Both the position numbers and the translations under genes were made by a program. Positions 33,211 to 42,933 of a stretch of DNA of 64,000 nucleotides are shown one piece after another. Positions within the stretch are counted from its first letter, which is position 1, and each line of letters starts with the position of its first letter. Under the pieces are notes generated by a model that ran no database searches, was not told where the DNA came from, and saw only the letters and a list, made by a program, of their open reading frames with translations. The stretch covers positions 1-64,000 of the forward strand of contig CAMYOL010000068.1 of NCBI GenBank assembly GCA_947260005.1. The letters are read 5' to 3'. Source of the DNA: an uncultured Ectothiorhodospiraceae bacterium. Lineage in GTDB: Bacteria; Pseudomonadota; Gammaproteobacteria; UBA6429; Thiohalophilaceae.

Positions 33211-33753
33211 TTACTCTGTTAACGCGAGTGATGCCTCGCGTTCTACCCAACCGCCCGAGCCGTTAGGAATAATTTCTTTTAATACAATATTTGATTCACT
33301 GATATTAAGAATCTCACCATAGTTTTTACCCAGGTGGTTCCCAACTGATACACGATGAATGGAATCATCCGGTGCCTGAACTAAGCCCCATAAATTTCCA
33401 TCACGTTCTAAATGCCCGACAAATGACAGCGAATCCAATGGAAATGCCTCCAGTGCTTCACGAGATCGATTTTGATCGGGTGTCAAGCCTGGTTCGGCTA
33501 ACTCTTCAGAAGGTTCATCTTCATAAGGCGTAAATGGATCACGCAGTTCTGATGCACCGTATACTTCTGACTCGTAGGTCTTAACCTCAGGTAAAGGCTC
33601 GATGCGGCCTTTAGTCTTCTGTTTTATATCCTCTATATAAGCATCCAGATCACTATGTTTTTGTGAGCTACATGCTGACAATACCGCAATGAATGCACCA
33701 AGCATTAACAGCTTGAAGATATATTTACTAAATTGTTGACTCTTCATCATCAT
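33211..33753 (-). CDS. pilP: type IV pilus assembly lipoprotein PilP
   Basis: Inner-membrane lipoprotein linking the PilMNO complex to the PilQ secretin. At 180 residues, the lipobox VLSAC is near residue 28. The conserved ELRDPFTPY is near 70-80 and the C-terminal beta domain (LDSLSFVGHLERDGNLWGLV) is typical of the family. Three Met codons stand at the start (MMMK), so the exact one is uncertain. It is separated by 16-20 bases from pilO and pilQ. Confidence 0.96.
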   Translation of the reverse strand: MMMKSQQFSKYIFKLLMLGAFIAVLSACSSQKHSDLDAYIEDIKQKTKGRIEPLPEVKTYESEVYGASELRDPFTPYEDEPSEELAEPGLTPDQNRSREALEAFPLDSLSFVGHLERDGNLWGLVQAPDDSIHRVSVGNHLGKNYGEILNISESNIVLKEIIPNGSGGWVEREASLALTE

Positions 33754-33773
33754 AACTAACTTTTGACAGTCGC

Positions 33774-34400
33774 TTAACGTCTACCTTTCTTTTTAGATTT
33801 TTTCTTCTGTTCTTGAATTTCCGTATCGTCTAAATAACGATAGGTTTTAGCAGTAACTTCCATGGTCAATTGCTGAGATTTTTTATCCTCGACAATGGAT
33901 ATGTCGTGTAAGGTTACAATCCTGGGTAGTGCAGCAACACCACTCACAAAATTACCAAACTCATGATATCCACCCGTCATTTTCATTTTTATCGGTAACT
34001 CAGCATAGAACTCAATAAATTGTTCACCCTGCGGCTTAAACAGCTGAAACTCTATACCGCTAGCTAAACCCGTTTGGGAAATATCAACCAATAATCCTTC
34101 AACCTCGGTCTTACTCGGCAATTGCCGTAACATCGCACCGAAGGATTCTTCTATTTCAGTTAACTGTTGCTTATATGCTTCCAGATTAACGGCTTTCGCT
34201 TGTTTACTTTCAAAATCGGCTTTGAGTGTAAGCTCAGTTTTTTCAACACGTTCAAGTTTTTCAATTTGCCCCTGAATAACAAGGAAGAAACCACCAATCG
34301 CTGCCGCTGCTGAGACAATAACAATCAGGGCTATTTTCACGGCCGTCGGCCAGGCACCAATATTACTCAAGTCAAGATTATTTAAATCAATATCTTTCAC
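33774..34400 (-). CDS. pilO: type IV pilus inner-membrane protein PilO
   Basis: A 208-residue bitopic protein with one transmembrane helix (about 20-42), a coiled coil (about 45-90) and a ferredoxin-like periplasmic domain containing GLASGIEFQLFKP and FYAELPIKMKMTGGYHE. It heterodimerises with PilN in the alignment complex. The C-terminus is an unusual Lys/Arg-rich tail. Its start overlaps the pilN stop by four bases (ATGA). Confidence 0.95.
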   Translation of the reverse strand: MKDIDLNNLDLSNIGAWPTAVKIALIVIVSAAAAIGGFFLVIQGQIEKLERVEKTELTLKADFESKQAKAVNLEAYKQQLTEIEESFGAMLRQLPSKTEVEGLLVDISQTGLASGIEFQLFKPQGEQFIEFYAELPIKMKMTGGYHEFGNFVSGVAALPRIVTLHDISIVEDKKSQQLTMEVTAKTYRYLDDTEIQEQKKKSKKKGRR

Positions 34401-34992
34401 TTCTTCCTACCTGCATTATTTTGTTTTGCTGCCGCATCCACATCATCAATGGAATCTGCTTTAGATGACTGTTTTGCATGTAAGGAAAACTTGCGCGTAC
34501 TTTCTTTTTTGCCCACTTCAATAACTTCGAGTTTCGGATCAGCCAACCAGTCAGAATCATCAATGTTACGCATAAAGGCAGACACCCGTGCATTTGACTG
34601 GGCAATACCATCCATTTTTAAATCTCGATTCGTTTGTTTAAGTTTGCTTAGATGCACTCCTTCCGGAAGAACCCTTACAAGCTCATCAAACAACCGTACC
34701 ATCTCAGGACGGTTACGCTGTAATTTTTGAATGATCTCCATACGCGCCAATAAGCGATCTTTTTTATCCGCCAATGCATCAATCTCTTTGATTTCCGCCT
34801 CAACCTTCTTTATGTGTTTCGTTAAAAAGGCATTTCTATCTTCTTGCTTACCAATCAACCGCGAATATTGCAGGTGCACGGCAAGGATCCCGACCACTAC
34901 CAGCACAAGAGACAAACCTAATATCGTTAGAAATTGACGCTGCTGCTCTTTGCGTAGCTCCGACCGCCAGGGGAGTAGATTAATCTTTGCCA

Positions 34993-34993
<1 letters not shown>
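34397..34993 (-). CDS. pilN: type IV pilus inner-membrane protein PilN
   Basis: A 198-residue protein opening MAKINLLPWRSELRKEQQ, in which the INLLPWR segment is the conserved PilM-binding tail. It has one transmembrane helix (about 22-45), a coiled coil and a ferredoxin-like periplasmic domain. It pairs with PilO. The ATG overlaps the pilM stop (TAATG), showing translational coupling. Confidence 0.95.
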
Positions 34994-36093
<1,100 letters not shown>

Positions 36094-36102
36094 TCACATA
36101 TA

Positions 36103-36131
36103 TGTATAATTACATTAACTACCGTAGTCAA
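36103..36131 (-). promoter_or_regulatory. sigma-70 promoter of the pilMNOPQ operon
   Basis: On the minus strand TTGACT (36126-36131), a 17-base spacer and TATACA (36103-36108), about 40 bases before the pilM ATG. Spacing is ideal and both boxes are near consensus. Confidence 0.65.
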
Positions 36132-36258
36132 CTATAGGTCAAATAATAAGTAAATACAAACCATTCGTGGTGTTTTGTGACTCAAAGCGGATATACTCGC
36201 TTGCTCTGATGTCCTATCGGTATATAAACAGAAAGCTACAGACTAGATTAGTAACCGC

Positions 36259-38883
36259 GTGAAACCCGTCATAAAAAAATTATTCCTTTATGGAACAAGC
36301 ACTTTCGTCGTATTAGGCCTGCTTGCCGTCCTCACCGTGTATGGTTTATTCCTCTATTTAAACCCGAAATTACCCGATATCGATACGCTCAAAGATGTCC
36401 GTTTGCAGGTGCCATTAAGAGTTTATACCCAGGATAAAGAGCTTATTAATGAATTTGGCCAGATGAAACGCTCGCCAATGAAATACGAAGAATTCCCGCA
36501 ACAGCTTATAAATGCGGTACTGGCGGCGGAAGATGATCGCTTCTTTGAACACCCTGGAGTGGACTATAAAGGTATATTACGCGCTGCACTTGAGCTGGTA
36601 ATGAGCGGGGGTGAAAAACGTTCAGGCGGCAGCACCATCACCATGCAGGTGGCACGAAACTTTTTCCTAAGTCGCGAAAAAACCTATCTGCGTAAAATGA
36701 ATGAAATCTTCCTGGCCCTGAAGATCGAAAAAGAACTCAGCAAAGAAGACATCCTGGCCCTGTATTTAAATAAAATATTTCTTGGTAATCGCGCCTATGG
36801 TTTTGCGGCGGCCTCACAAGTTTATTATGGGAAACCACTGGCTGAATTAAGTCTGGCCCAAACTGCGATGTTAGCCGGTTTACCGAAAGCCCCTTCACGT
36901 TACAACCCGGTTGCCGATCCGGAACGCGCTACCGAACGACGCAATAACTATGTTTTAAAACGTATGTTCGATCTCGAATACGTTACAGAAAACGAATACA
37001 TGCTCGCACGAGGTGAAGAAGACGAAGCTGATTTACATGGCCAGGCGATTGAAGTCGACGCAATGTACATCGCAGAGATGGTCCGCAGTGAAATGCTGGA
37101 ACGCTATGGCAAAGAAGCCTTATCGGGTGGCTTTAAAGTTTATACAACCATCCAGAAAGACAAACAGGACGCCGCCAACTCAGCACTGCAAACCGCATTG
37201 CTGGAATATGATCGCCGCCATGGCTACCGCGGTCATTTACAGCACATCGATCTTGATAAAGAAGTAGAACTGGAAGACCTGGACTACTGGCAACAGGCCT
37301 TGAGTGAGATCGACAGCATCGGAAATCTGGAAGCGGCCATTGTGTTTGCTATCGACAAAGATAAGAATGAAGAAACCGAACAGCAACAAACCGCCTACGC
37401 TTATACACAAAGCGGCCGGGTGGCCTACCTACCCTGGGATCATGTTAACTGGGCACGTCGTTATATTGATGATAACCACCTGGGTCCTGAGCTTAAAAAA
37501 ATCTCTGACATTCTTAAAGTTGGCGACGTCATTTATGTTGCCCCAGGTAAAACGGAAGCTTGCTCATGGCTGGCTCAGGTCCCGAAAGTCTCAGGCGCCT
37601 TGATCTCTATTAATCCGGTGGATGGTTCCATTGACTCATTAGTGGGTGGCTTCGATTTCAATTTAAGTAAATTTAATCGTGTGACTCAGGCCAAACGTCA
37701 ACCCGGCTCAAGTTTTAAGCCTTTTATTTATTCCGCAGCGATCGACAAAGGTTTTACCCCTGCCAGTATTATTAACGACGCACCGGTCGTGTTTGATGCC
37801 CCCGGGCTGGAAGATACCTGGCGCCCGGAAAATTACACCGGAAAAATCTACGGCGAAACCCGGCTGCGCAAAGCGCTGATCAAATCGCGTAACCTCGTTT
37901 CGATTCGATTGTTGCGTGATATCGGTATTGGTTATGCGGTAAGGTATGCACGCCAGTTCGGTTTTGAAAATGCCAAGCTACCACGCGATCTATCTCTGGC
38001 ATTAGGCAGTGGTACATTAACACCACTGGAATTAGCCACCGGTTATTCTGTCTTTGCCAATGGCGGCTACCGAGTGACGCCTTATCTAATCGATTATATT
38101 GAAGGCCCTGATGGCAAGATTATTTATTTGACGGATGTAGCCAAAGTTTGCGCCAAGTGTAGCGATGAACTCGAAGCAAAAGCCGAGGCTGAAAAAGAGA
38201 AAGCAGAAGCCGCCGCGCATTCAGAACAAAACACTAGCGAACCTGAAGCACAGGTCTTTGAAGACACGCCGGTCGTCCCAGTACAACAAGACACCTTACA
38301 GGCATTTCTGGTTGCGGGTGATGAACAATTTACGCTTGAAGATACCATTCAGCGGGAACTTGAGTTCCAGGAAGGCCCTGTTGCACTCAAACCGGCACCT
38401 AGAGTCTTAAGCCCGCAAACCTCCTTTTTTATAAACAGCATGATGCGTGACGTTATCAGACGTGGTACAGGTGTTCGGGCCAGGGTCATAGGCCGTAATG
38501 ATTTAGCCGGCAAAACCGGAACCACTAATGATCAACGCGACGCATGGTTCTCTGGCTTTAATGCGAATACGGTGACCATTGCCTGGGTAGGGTTTGATAA
38601 TCCTAAACCACTCGGCAATCGTGAAACTGGTGCAGTTGCTGCTCTCCCTATGTGGATTCATTACATGCGCAATGTCTTAAAAAACAAACCAGAGATTCCA
38701 CTTGTACAACCCCCTCATATTGTTTCTGTGCGCATTAATTCGAAATCAGGTCAACTAACTACCGCCACGGATCCTGACGCTATTTTTGAGTACTTATTAG
38801 AAGATCAAATTGCCAACGATGATCTGAATAATCCTTCAAATAATATTGACCCAAGTACTGACATCACAAGAGATATCTTCTAA
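36259..38883 (+). CDS. mrcA: class A penicillin-binding protein PBP1a
   Basis: Bifunctional murein glycosyltransferase/transpeptidase of the inner membrane, 874 residues, GTG start. A transmembrane anchor (about 10-32) precedes the GT51 domain (about 55-230) with AAEDDRFFEHPGVD and GGSTITMQVARNFFL. An OB-like domain follows, then the transpeptidase with nucleophile in RQPGSSFKPF (near 483), a SRN-like motif KSRNLVS, and KTGTT (near 753). Between the SRN and KTG motifs is an acidic, Ala/Glu-rich insert (about 635-715). A possible promoter (TTGCTC, 16 bases, TATAAA) lies at about 36202-36229. It is divergent from pilM, the standard arrangement. Confidence 0.96.
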   Translation: MKPVIKKLFLYGTSTFVVLGLLAVLTVYGLFLYLNPKLPDIDTLKDVRLQVPLRVYTQDKELINEFGQMKRSPMKYEEFPQQLINAVLAAEDDRFFEHPGVDYKGILRAALELVMSGGEKRSGGSTITMQVARNFFLSREKTYLRKMNEIFLALKIEKELSKEDILALYLNKIFLGNRAYGFAAASQVYYGKPLAELSLAQTAMLAGLPKAPSRYNPVADPERATERRNNYVLKRMFDLEYVTENEYMLARGEEDEADLHGQAIEVDAMYIAEMVRSEMLERYGKEALSGGFKVYTTIQKDKQDAANSALQTALLEYDRRHGYRGHLQHIDLDKEVELEDLDYWQQALSEIDSIGNLEAAIVFAIDKDKNEETEQQQTAYAYTQSGRVAYLPWDHVNWARRYIDDNHLGPELKKISDILKVGDVIYVAPGKTEACSWLAQVPKVSGALISINPVDGSIDSLVGGFDFNLSKFNRVTQAKRQPGSSFKPFIYSAAIDKGFTPASIINDAPVVFDAPGLEDTWRPENYTGKIYGETRLRKALIKSRNLVSIRLLRDIGIGYAVRYARQFGFENAKLPRDLSLALGSGTLTPLELATGYSVFANGGYRVTPYLIDYIEGPDGKIIYLTDVAKVCAKCSDELEAKAEAEKEKAEAAAHSEQNTSEPEAQVFEDTPVVPVQQDTLQAFLVAGDEQFTLEDTIQRELEFQEGPVALKPAPRVLSPQTSFFINSMMRDVIRRGTGVRARVIGRNDLAGKTGTTNDQRDAWFSGFNANTVTIAWVGFDNPKPLGNRETGAVAALPMWIHYMRNVLKNKPEIPLVQPPHIVSVRINSKSGQLTTATDPDAIFEYLLEDQIANDDLNNPSNNIDPSTDITRDIF

Positions 38884-38891
38884 ACAAATTC

Positions 38892-39500
38892 ATGTCACGC
38901 AACAAAAACGAACAACAAATGCGACAAAGACTTGCCCAGGAAGCGGCGCGAGTGTTGATTGAATCGGGTAGCCGCGACTTTGCCATGGCCAAACGCAAGG
39001 CAGCTGAACATTTAGATGCGCACGATACCCGCAACCTGCCGACCAATATTGAAATTGAACAAGCACTGGCAGAATATCAGCGTTTGTTTCGATCTGAAGA
39101 CCAGCCACAAACCTTAAAAAAACTTCGTGAGATTGCCTATGATGCCATGCAATTTTTTTCAAACTTTAAACCGCGTTTAGTTGGGCCGGTATTGACCGGA
39201 ACGGCTGATACCAATACCGCGGTTAACTTGCATGTTTACAGTAATACCTACGAAGAAGTCAGCCTGCTGCTGTTAAACAACAACATTCCGTTTGAAAACC
39301 AGGACAAGCGCCTGCGTATCGGCCAGGACAACTACGTCTATTACCCGTGCATTGTTTTTTTTGCCGAACAACAAAAGATCGAAGTGGTGGTATTTTCAAA
39401 TAAACAACACGGAATAAAACCGCTTAGCACAGTCGACGGTAAACCCATGCAACGCGCAGACCTGGCTGATCTTGAAATATTACTTAATGAAGAAAATTAA
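38892..39500 (+). CDS. conserved protein of unknown function downstream of PBP1a
   Basis: A 202-residue protein without signal peptide or membrane helix. Residues 1-75 are helical and basic. About 90-200 is an alpha/beta region including PRLVGPVLTGTADTNTAV and YYPCIVFFAEQQKIEVVVF, a pattern reminiscent of a nucleotidyltransferase-like fold, but I see no clear catalytic motif. It starts eight bases after the PBP1a stop and so is co-transcribed. Function not assigned. Confidence 0.8.
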   Translation: MSRNKNEQQMRQRLAQEAARVLIESGSRDFAMAKRKAAEHLDAHDTRNLPTNIEIEQALAEYQRLFRSEDQPQTLKKLREIAYDAMQFFSNFKPRLVGPVLTGTADTNTAVNLHVYSNTYEEVSLLLLNNNIPFENQDKRLRIGQDNYVYYPCIVFFAEQQKIEVVVFSNKQHGIKPLSTVDGKPMQRADLADLEILLNEEN

Positions 39501-39622
39501 TAGGGGTCAGAGACGGAAAAAAAATTAGGGTCAGAGACGTATTTTTGGCTAGTAAATTATAATAATTCAAAAATACGTCTCTGACCCTAATTTTTTTTCC
39601 GTCTCTGACCCCTATTAATTTT
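39493..39622. repeat. perfect 55-bp inverted repeat with GGGTCAGAGACG motifs (REPIN/MITE-like)
   Basis: The left arm 39493-39547 is the exact reverse complement of the right arm 39568-39622, with a 20-base loop. Each arm carries two copies of GGGTCAGAGACG separated by an A-rich segment. Motifs of the GGGTCAGA type accompany REP-associated tyrosine transposases in Gammaproteobacteria, so this looks like a non-autonomous element mobilised in trans. It lies between convergent genes; its left end covers the last codons of the upstream gene. No transposase is in the window. Confidence 0.85.
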
Positions 39623-39626
39623 AGTT

Positions 39627-40913
39627 TTAGCTAGCAATCGGCGGGTAATGTTTTGGATAGGGCGCTCGTGCCACTCCAGAATCAACAGCGGCTTTTGCCA
39701 CTGCGGTCGCCACATAATCTTTTAAACGTGGATCGAATGGAGTAGGGATGATGTATTCCGGGCCAAAATACAATGAGCCTTGTTGTTTGCGATAAGCACT
39801 AAACACCTGTTGTGGTACCGGAGCATGGGCAAGACTGGCTAAGGCATGAACGGCCGCAACTTCCATTGCCGTATTGATCGCTGAAGCCCGCACATCAAGT
39901 GCACCTCGAAAAATAAATGGAAAACCCAGTACATTATTTACCTGGTTAGGATAATCACTTCGGCCCGTTGCCATGATTAAGTCGTCTCGCAATGCAAAAG
40001 CATGATCGGGGGAAATCTCAGGATCAGGATTCGACAAAGCAAACACCACCGGCTTGTCGGCCATCGATTGTACCATTCGTGAACTAACCAGGTTGGGGCC
40101 TGATACACCGATCAAGACATCAGCACCTTCCAACGCCTCTTCCAACGTTTCTTCAGTGAAATCACCAGCGAATTCCTGTTTATGCTCGTTCAAATTATCA
40201 CGACGTGTGTGTATCACACCGGTGCGATCCACCATGCGAACCTGCTCATTAGCAAGACCAAGCCGCATCAGCAACCGCATCGAGGCCATTGCCGCCGCGC
40301 CAGCGCCCAGGCAAACAATTTTGACGTCTTCAAGTGATTTACCATGTAATTCAAGGGCGTTCATTAGTGCCGCCGCAATAATAATAGCCGTACCATGCTG
40401 ATCATCGTGGAATACTGGGATATCTAGACGCTCCTTTAGTGCCTGTTCAATATAAAAACAGTGCGGTGACGCAATATCTTCCAAGTTAATACCGCCAAAT
40501 CCACTTGCCACATTCACAACCGTATCAACAAAGGCCTCAGGTGAATCAGCAGTGACTTCGAGATCGATAACATCGATATCGGCAAAACGCTTGAATAATA
40601 CGCCTTTTCCTTCCATCACAGGTTTGCCCGCCAATGCACCAACATTGCCTAAACCAAGCACGGCAGTACCGTCAGTTATAACGGCAACTGTGTTGCCTTT
40701 TGCTGTGTAGGTATAGGCTTCCATTGGATCAGCCGCAATCGCTCGTACCGGTTCGGCTACTCCGGGTGTGTAGGCAAGGCTCAGCTCTTCCTGGGTTTCA
40801 CAGGGTTTGGTGAGCGCAGTCCCGACTTTCCCGGGAATCGGTTTGGCGTGATACTCCAACGCCGCCTGTGTAAAATCATCCGTATTATCGTTTTGGTTAT
40901 TTTTATCAGTCAT
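39627..40913 (-). CDS. malate dehydrogenase (oxaloacetate-decarboxylating), short malic enzyme
   Basis: Converts malate to pyruvate and CO2 with NAD(P)+. The 428-residue protein has LAYTPGVAEPVRAI and VITDGTAVLGLGNVG near the N-terminus, the metal-binding FHDDQHGTA near 167, and an NAD(P)-binding VCLGAGAAAMASMRLL near 200. It is equivalent to the catalytic domain of MaeB but lacks the C-terminal phosphotransacetylase-like domain. Gap of four bases to the downstream end of the nuclease gene, which is upstream on the same strand. Confidence 0.94.
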   Translation of the reverse strand: MTDKNNQNDNTDDFTQAALEYHAKPIPGKVGTALTKPCETQEELSLAYTPGVAEPVRAIAADPMEAYTYTAKGNTVAVITDGTAVLGLGNVGALAGKPVMEGKGVLFKRFADIDVIDLEVTADSPEAFVDTVVNVASGFGGINLEDIASPHCFYIEQALKERLDIPVFHDDQHGTAIIIAAALMNALELHGKSLEDVKIVCLGAGAAAMASMRLLMRLGLANEQVRMVDRTGVIHTRRDNLNEHKQEFAGDFTEETLEEALEGADVLIGVSGPNLVSSRMVQSMADKPVVFALSNPDPEISPDHAFALRDDLIMATGRSDYPNQVNNVLGFPFIFRGALDVRASAINTAMEVAAVHALASLAHAPVPQQVFSAYRKQQGSLYFGPEYIIPTPFDPRLKDYVATAVAKAAVDSGVARAPYPKHYPPIAS

Positions 40914-40917
40914 CTCG

Positions 40918-41706
40918 TTATTCCAGAATTTCCATCATGGCCGGATGCCCAACGGTCATCCGCAGCTTGCCATAATAGTAGGAGGCCCAACCTCTTACTC
41001 GTATGCGTTTTCCTATCAGTGATTCTATCGGCTGATTTTCAAAGTACTTCAAATTGTGTCGTTGCAGTTTGACTGAAAATAATGGTGCCAAATCGAGCCA
41101 CAACGATTTTTTAGCCTGACCAATCCGATCTACACCCCCTTCAACCAACTGAAAACCGGTCATTTTCCGATCCAGATCCGTAGCTTGTCTGGGTTGGTAA
41201 TGAGGCTGCGCCCAAACACCTCTTTTTTCGTTCGAGGCCTGCCTGTCTTGTTTGAAATAACAATCATACTTCCAGTCATTTGGTGGCACCAGGATCGCAA
41301 ACCCATGCCCGGCCCGAATCAATTCAGCGGCCACATTCTTTCCCTGATCCGTAAAAACATGTGCTAAATAACGATTGTATCGATCACGACGATCCTTACC
41401 GTATTTTAAATAGACTAGCTTGCTGGCTTGAAACAACTGATTGAGGGCCTGGGATGCTTCTTCCGCGAGAGGCTGCGAGGGCCGTTCTTTATAGGCCATT
41501 TCGGGCGTGTTAACGGCGATAATCCGAACCTTACGTCCATCGGTTAAGCGGATAGTATCGCCATCGTAGACCTTATCCAGGCGCGCGGTTTCATCATATG
41601 TCGTGGCCTCACAAGCCGCCAGTAACGGGTTAGATAAAAGACCTGCAAACAAAAAGGCGCCTATATAAGGCGCCTTTTTGAGAAGGTCAAAACTGATATG
41701 GAGCAA
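40918..41706 (-). CDS. exported staphylococcal-nuclease-like protein
   Basis: A 262-residue protein. An SNase-like domain (about 40-165) has VYDGDTIRL, KVRIIAVNTPE and KYGKDRRDRYNRYLA, which together supply the Ca-binding and catalytic Arg/Glu positions. A further beta domain (about 195-262) contains IGKRIRVRGWASYYYGKLR. The N-terminus is a signal peptide; LLAAC (Cys near 32) could also be a lipobox. The best start is the TTG at 41706, directly after the rpmE stop. The rpmE terminator hairpin lies inside the signal-peptide codons, so expression depends on read-through or an internal start such as the TTG near 41659. Confidence 0.85.
   Translation of the reverse strand: MLHISFDLLKKAPYIGAFLFAGLLSNPLLAACEATTYDETARLDKVYDGDTIRLTDGRKVRIIAVNTPEMAYKERPSQPLAEEASQALNQLFQASKLVYLKYGKDRRDRYNRYLAHVFTDQGKNVAAELIRAGHGFAILVPPNDWKYDCYFKQDRQASNEKRGVWAQPHYQPRQATDLDRKMTGFQLVEGGVDRIGQAKKSLWLDLAPLFSVKLQRHNLKYFENQPIESLIGKRIRVRGWASYYYGKLRMTVGHPAMMEILE
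41651..41683 (-). terminator. hairpin terminator after rpmE, inside the nuclease reading frame
   Basis: AAAAAGGCGCC and GGCGCCTTTTT form an 11-base perfect stem around a seven-base loop; on the minus strand it ends in five T. It is about 25 bases past the rpmE stop and within codons 7-18 of the nuclease gene. Confidence 0.85.
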
Positions 41707-41910
41707 TTACTTCATACCGTATTTCTGACGGAATTTATCAACTCGGCCAGCAGTATCTACGATCTTCTGCTTACCAGTGAAAAATGGATGACACTGTGAA
41801 CATACTTCAATGCTCAATGCCTTGCCCGCGGTAGAACGGGTCTCAAAACTGTTGCCACAACTACACGTCACGGTGACGGCGTCATAGTTTGGGTGAATAT
41901 CTGCTTTCAT
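41707..41910 (-). CDS. rpmE: 50S ribosomal protein L31, zinc-binding form
   Basis: A 67-residue protein starting [19 protein letters not shown]. The zinc ligands CSCG and CSQC are present, so this is the C+ form rather than the zinc-independent paralogue. I chose the ATG at 41910, preceded by GAGGAAAAA; the frame is open further upstream but that part is not ribosomal-protein-like. A hairpin terminator follows closely. Confidence 0.97.
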   Translation of the reverse strand: MKADIHPNYDAVTVTCSCGNSFETRSTAGKALSIEVCSQCHPFFTGKQKIVDTAGRVDKFRQKYGMK

Positions 41911-42128
41911 GGTTTTTCCTCGCTGCCTTTGCACCGCCACCCGAACACTATTGTCTGGCACGGCACTGCCTATAAAGGCGGCAGAGTCTACTGAATAAAG
42001 GGACTGGATCGCAAGCCAAATCGGCACTTTTTACGATATATGGGCGTTAAATGTTCCCTTATAGGGGATTGTCGCATTTATACGACTATCTCAATGGAGT
42101 CTGACCCCATCGAGAGCCTTTTAGGGTA

Positions 42129-42491
42129 TTAAGCCTCAACCAGCTGTGGACGAAATGCTATGACCTGAGCAGACTCAAGCGGGGCGTGGGTTCGTCTTGG
42201 TGTGCTGTCTTTAGCGTAAAGCTCCTCGTAATGATCTTTAAGGTTATAAAATGCATCCCACATCATTTTTGATATGGCAATCGTCGCGGCCATCGGCGAA
42301 GCTGCTCGTTCACGCGCCATATCAATGCGCCACTGAAGACGACGTAGTTGCATCTGCCGTTCGGCTGGAGCCGATTCAATCACTTCATCAATGGCTTCCA
42401 TACGCATTGACTCGAATTGCCTCGGGTCATCTTTCGCCATGTTCATCCAAATATCAAAATCCATCGGGTCCTGATCGGTTACCTGAGTCAT
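42129..42491 (-). CDS. DUF3135-like small cytoplasmic protein
   Basis: A 120-residue hydrophilic helical protein (FDIWMNMAKDDPRQFESMR near the start, then LRRLQWRIDMARERA). It matches my memory of the DUF3135 family of Gammaproteobacteria, function unknown. The ATG at 42491 is chosen for the strong GGGGAGAGG site before it; the frame continues upstream without one. Isolated between rpmE and rho. Confidence 0.75.
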   Translation of the reverse strand: MTQVTDQDPMDFDIWMNMAKDDPRQFESMRMEAIDEVIESAPAERQMQLRRLQWRIDMARERAASPMAATIAISKMMWDAFYNLKDHYEELYAKDSTPRRTHAPLESAQVIAFRPQLVEA

Positions 42492-42933
42492 ATACCTCTC
42501 CCCATTAAACATTATACTGGCCTGCAAATCTGACCGCTCCTGTAACGAAGCTTTTGGCCACTTTTGCCGACTACAACATAGCGCCAATATTTGGTTAGGT
42601 CATGACGCTATGGTTAGATCTTCGCCTTTTTGTGGGGGATTGTCAAAAAACGTACAATTAGAGAGGTTTATGAAGTCTGTGCTAACTAACGGACGTAACA
42701 TATTAAAATAATTAACTATTTGTTAATAACCTAAATCGTTAACAAAAGTTAACAAATCAATAAAATACGAAATCGTTCACATTTCAGTTATTTTTAAGGA
42801 TTAGCTTGTACCCAGAATAGCTATTTTGGCTGCCGGCTATCTGGCATAAAATCAAAAGGCTGAAGACATCACGGTCATTCAGCCACTGGTTTAGATCAGA
42901 TAGATTTTATTATCTAGCGTTTCTTACCGCTGC
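42492..42933. other. 442-base intergenic region with the rho terminator
   Basis: AT-rich, no gene seen. It contains the rho terminator near its right end and presumably the promoter of the DUF3135 gene near its left. Confidence 0.5.
42854..42884 (-). terminator. probable terminator after rho
   Basis: On the minus strand GGCTGAA (from 42884) pairs with TTCAGCC (to 42858), followed by TTTTGATTTT. About 50 bases past the rho stop. Confidence 0.65.

Noticed and set aside
38124-38348. 74-residue Ser/Cys-rich open frame on the minus strand
   Set aside because: Antisense shadow of the Ala/Glu-rich insert of PBP1a.
41911-42027. In-frame extension of L31 by 39 residues
   Set aside because: L31 starts MKADIHP at 41910 with a clear GAGG site; the extension is not ribosomal-protein-like.
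42098-42111. GTCTGACCCC sequence resembling half of the 39.5-kb element
   Set aside because: A single short half-site without a partner; too short to call an element.
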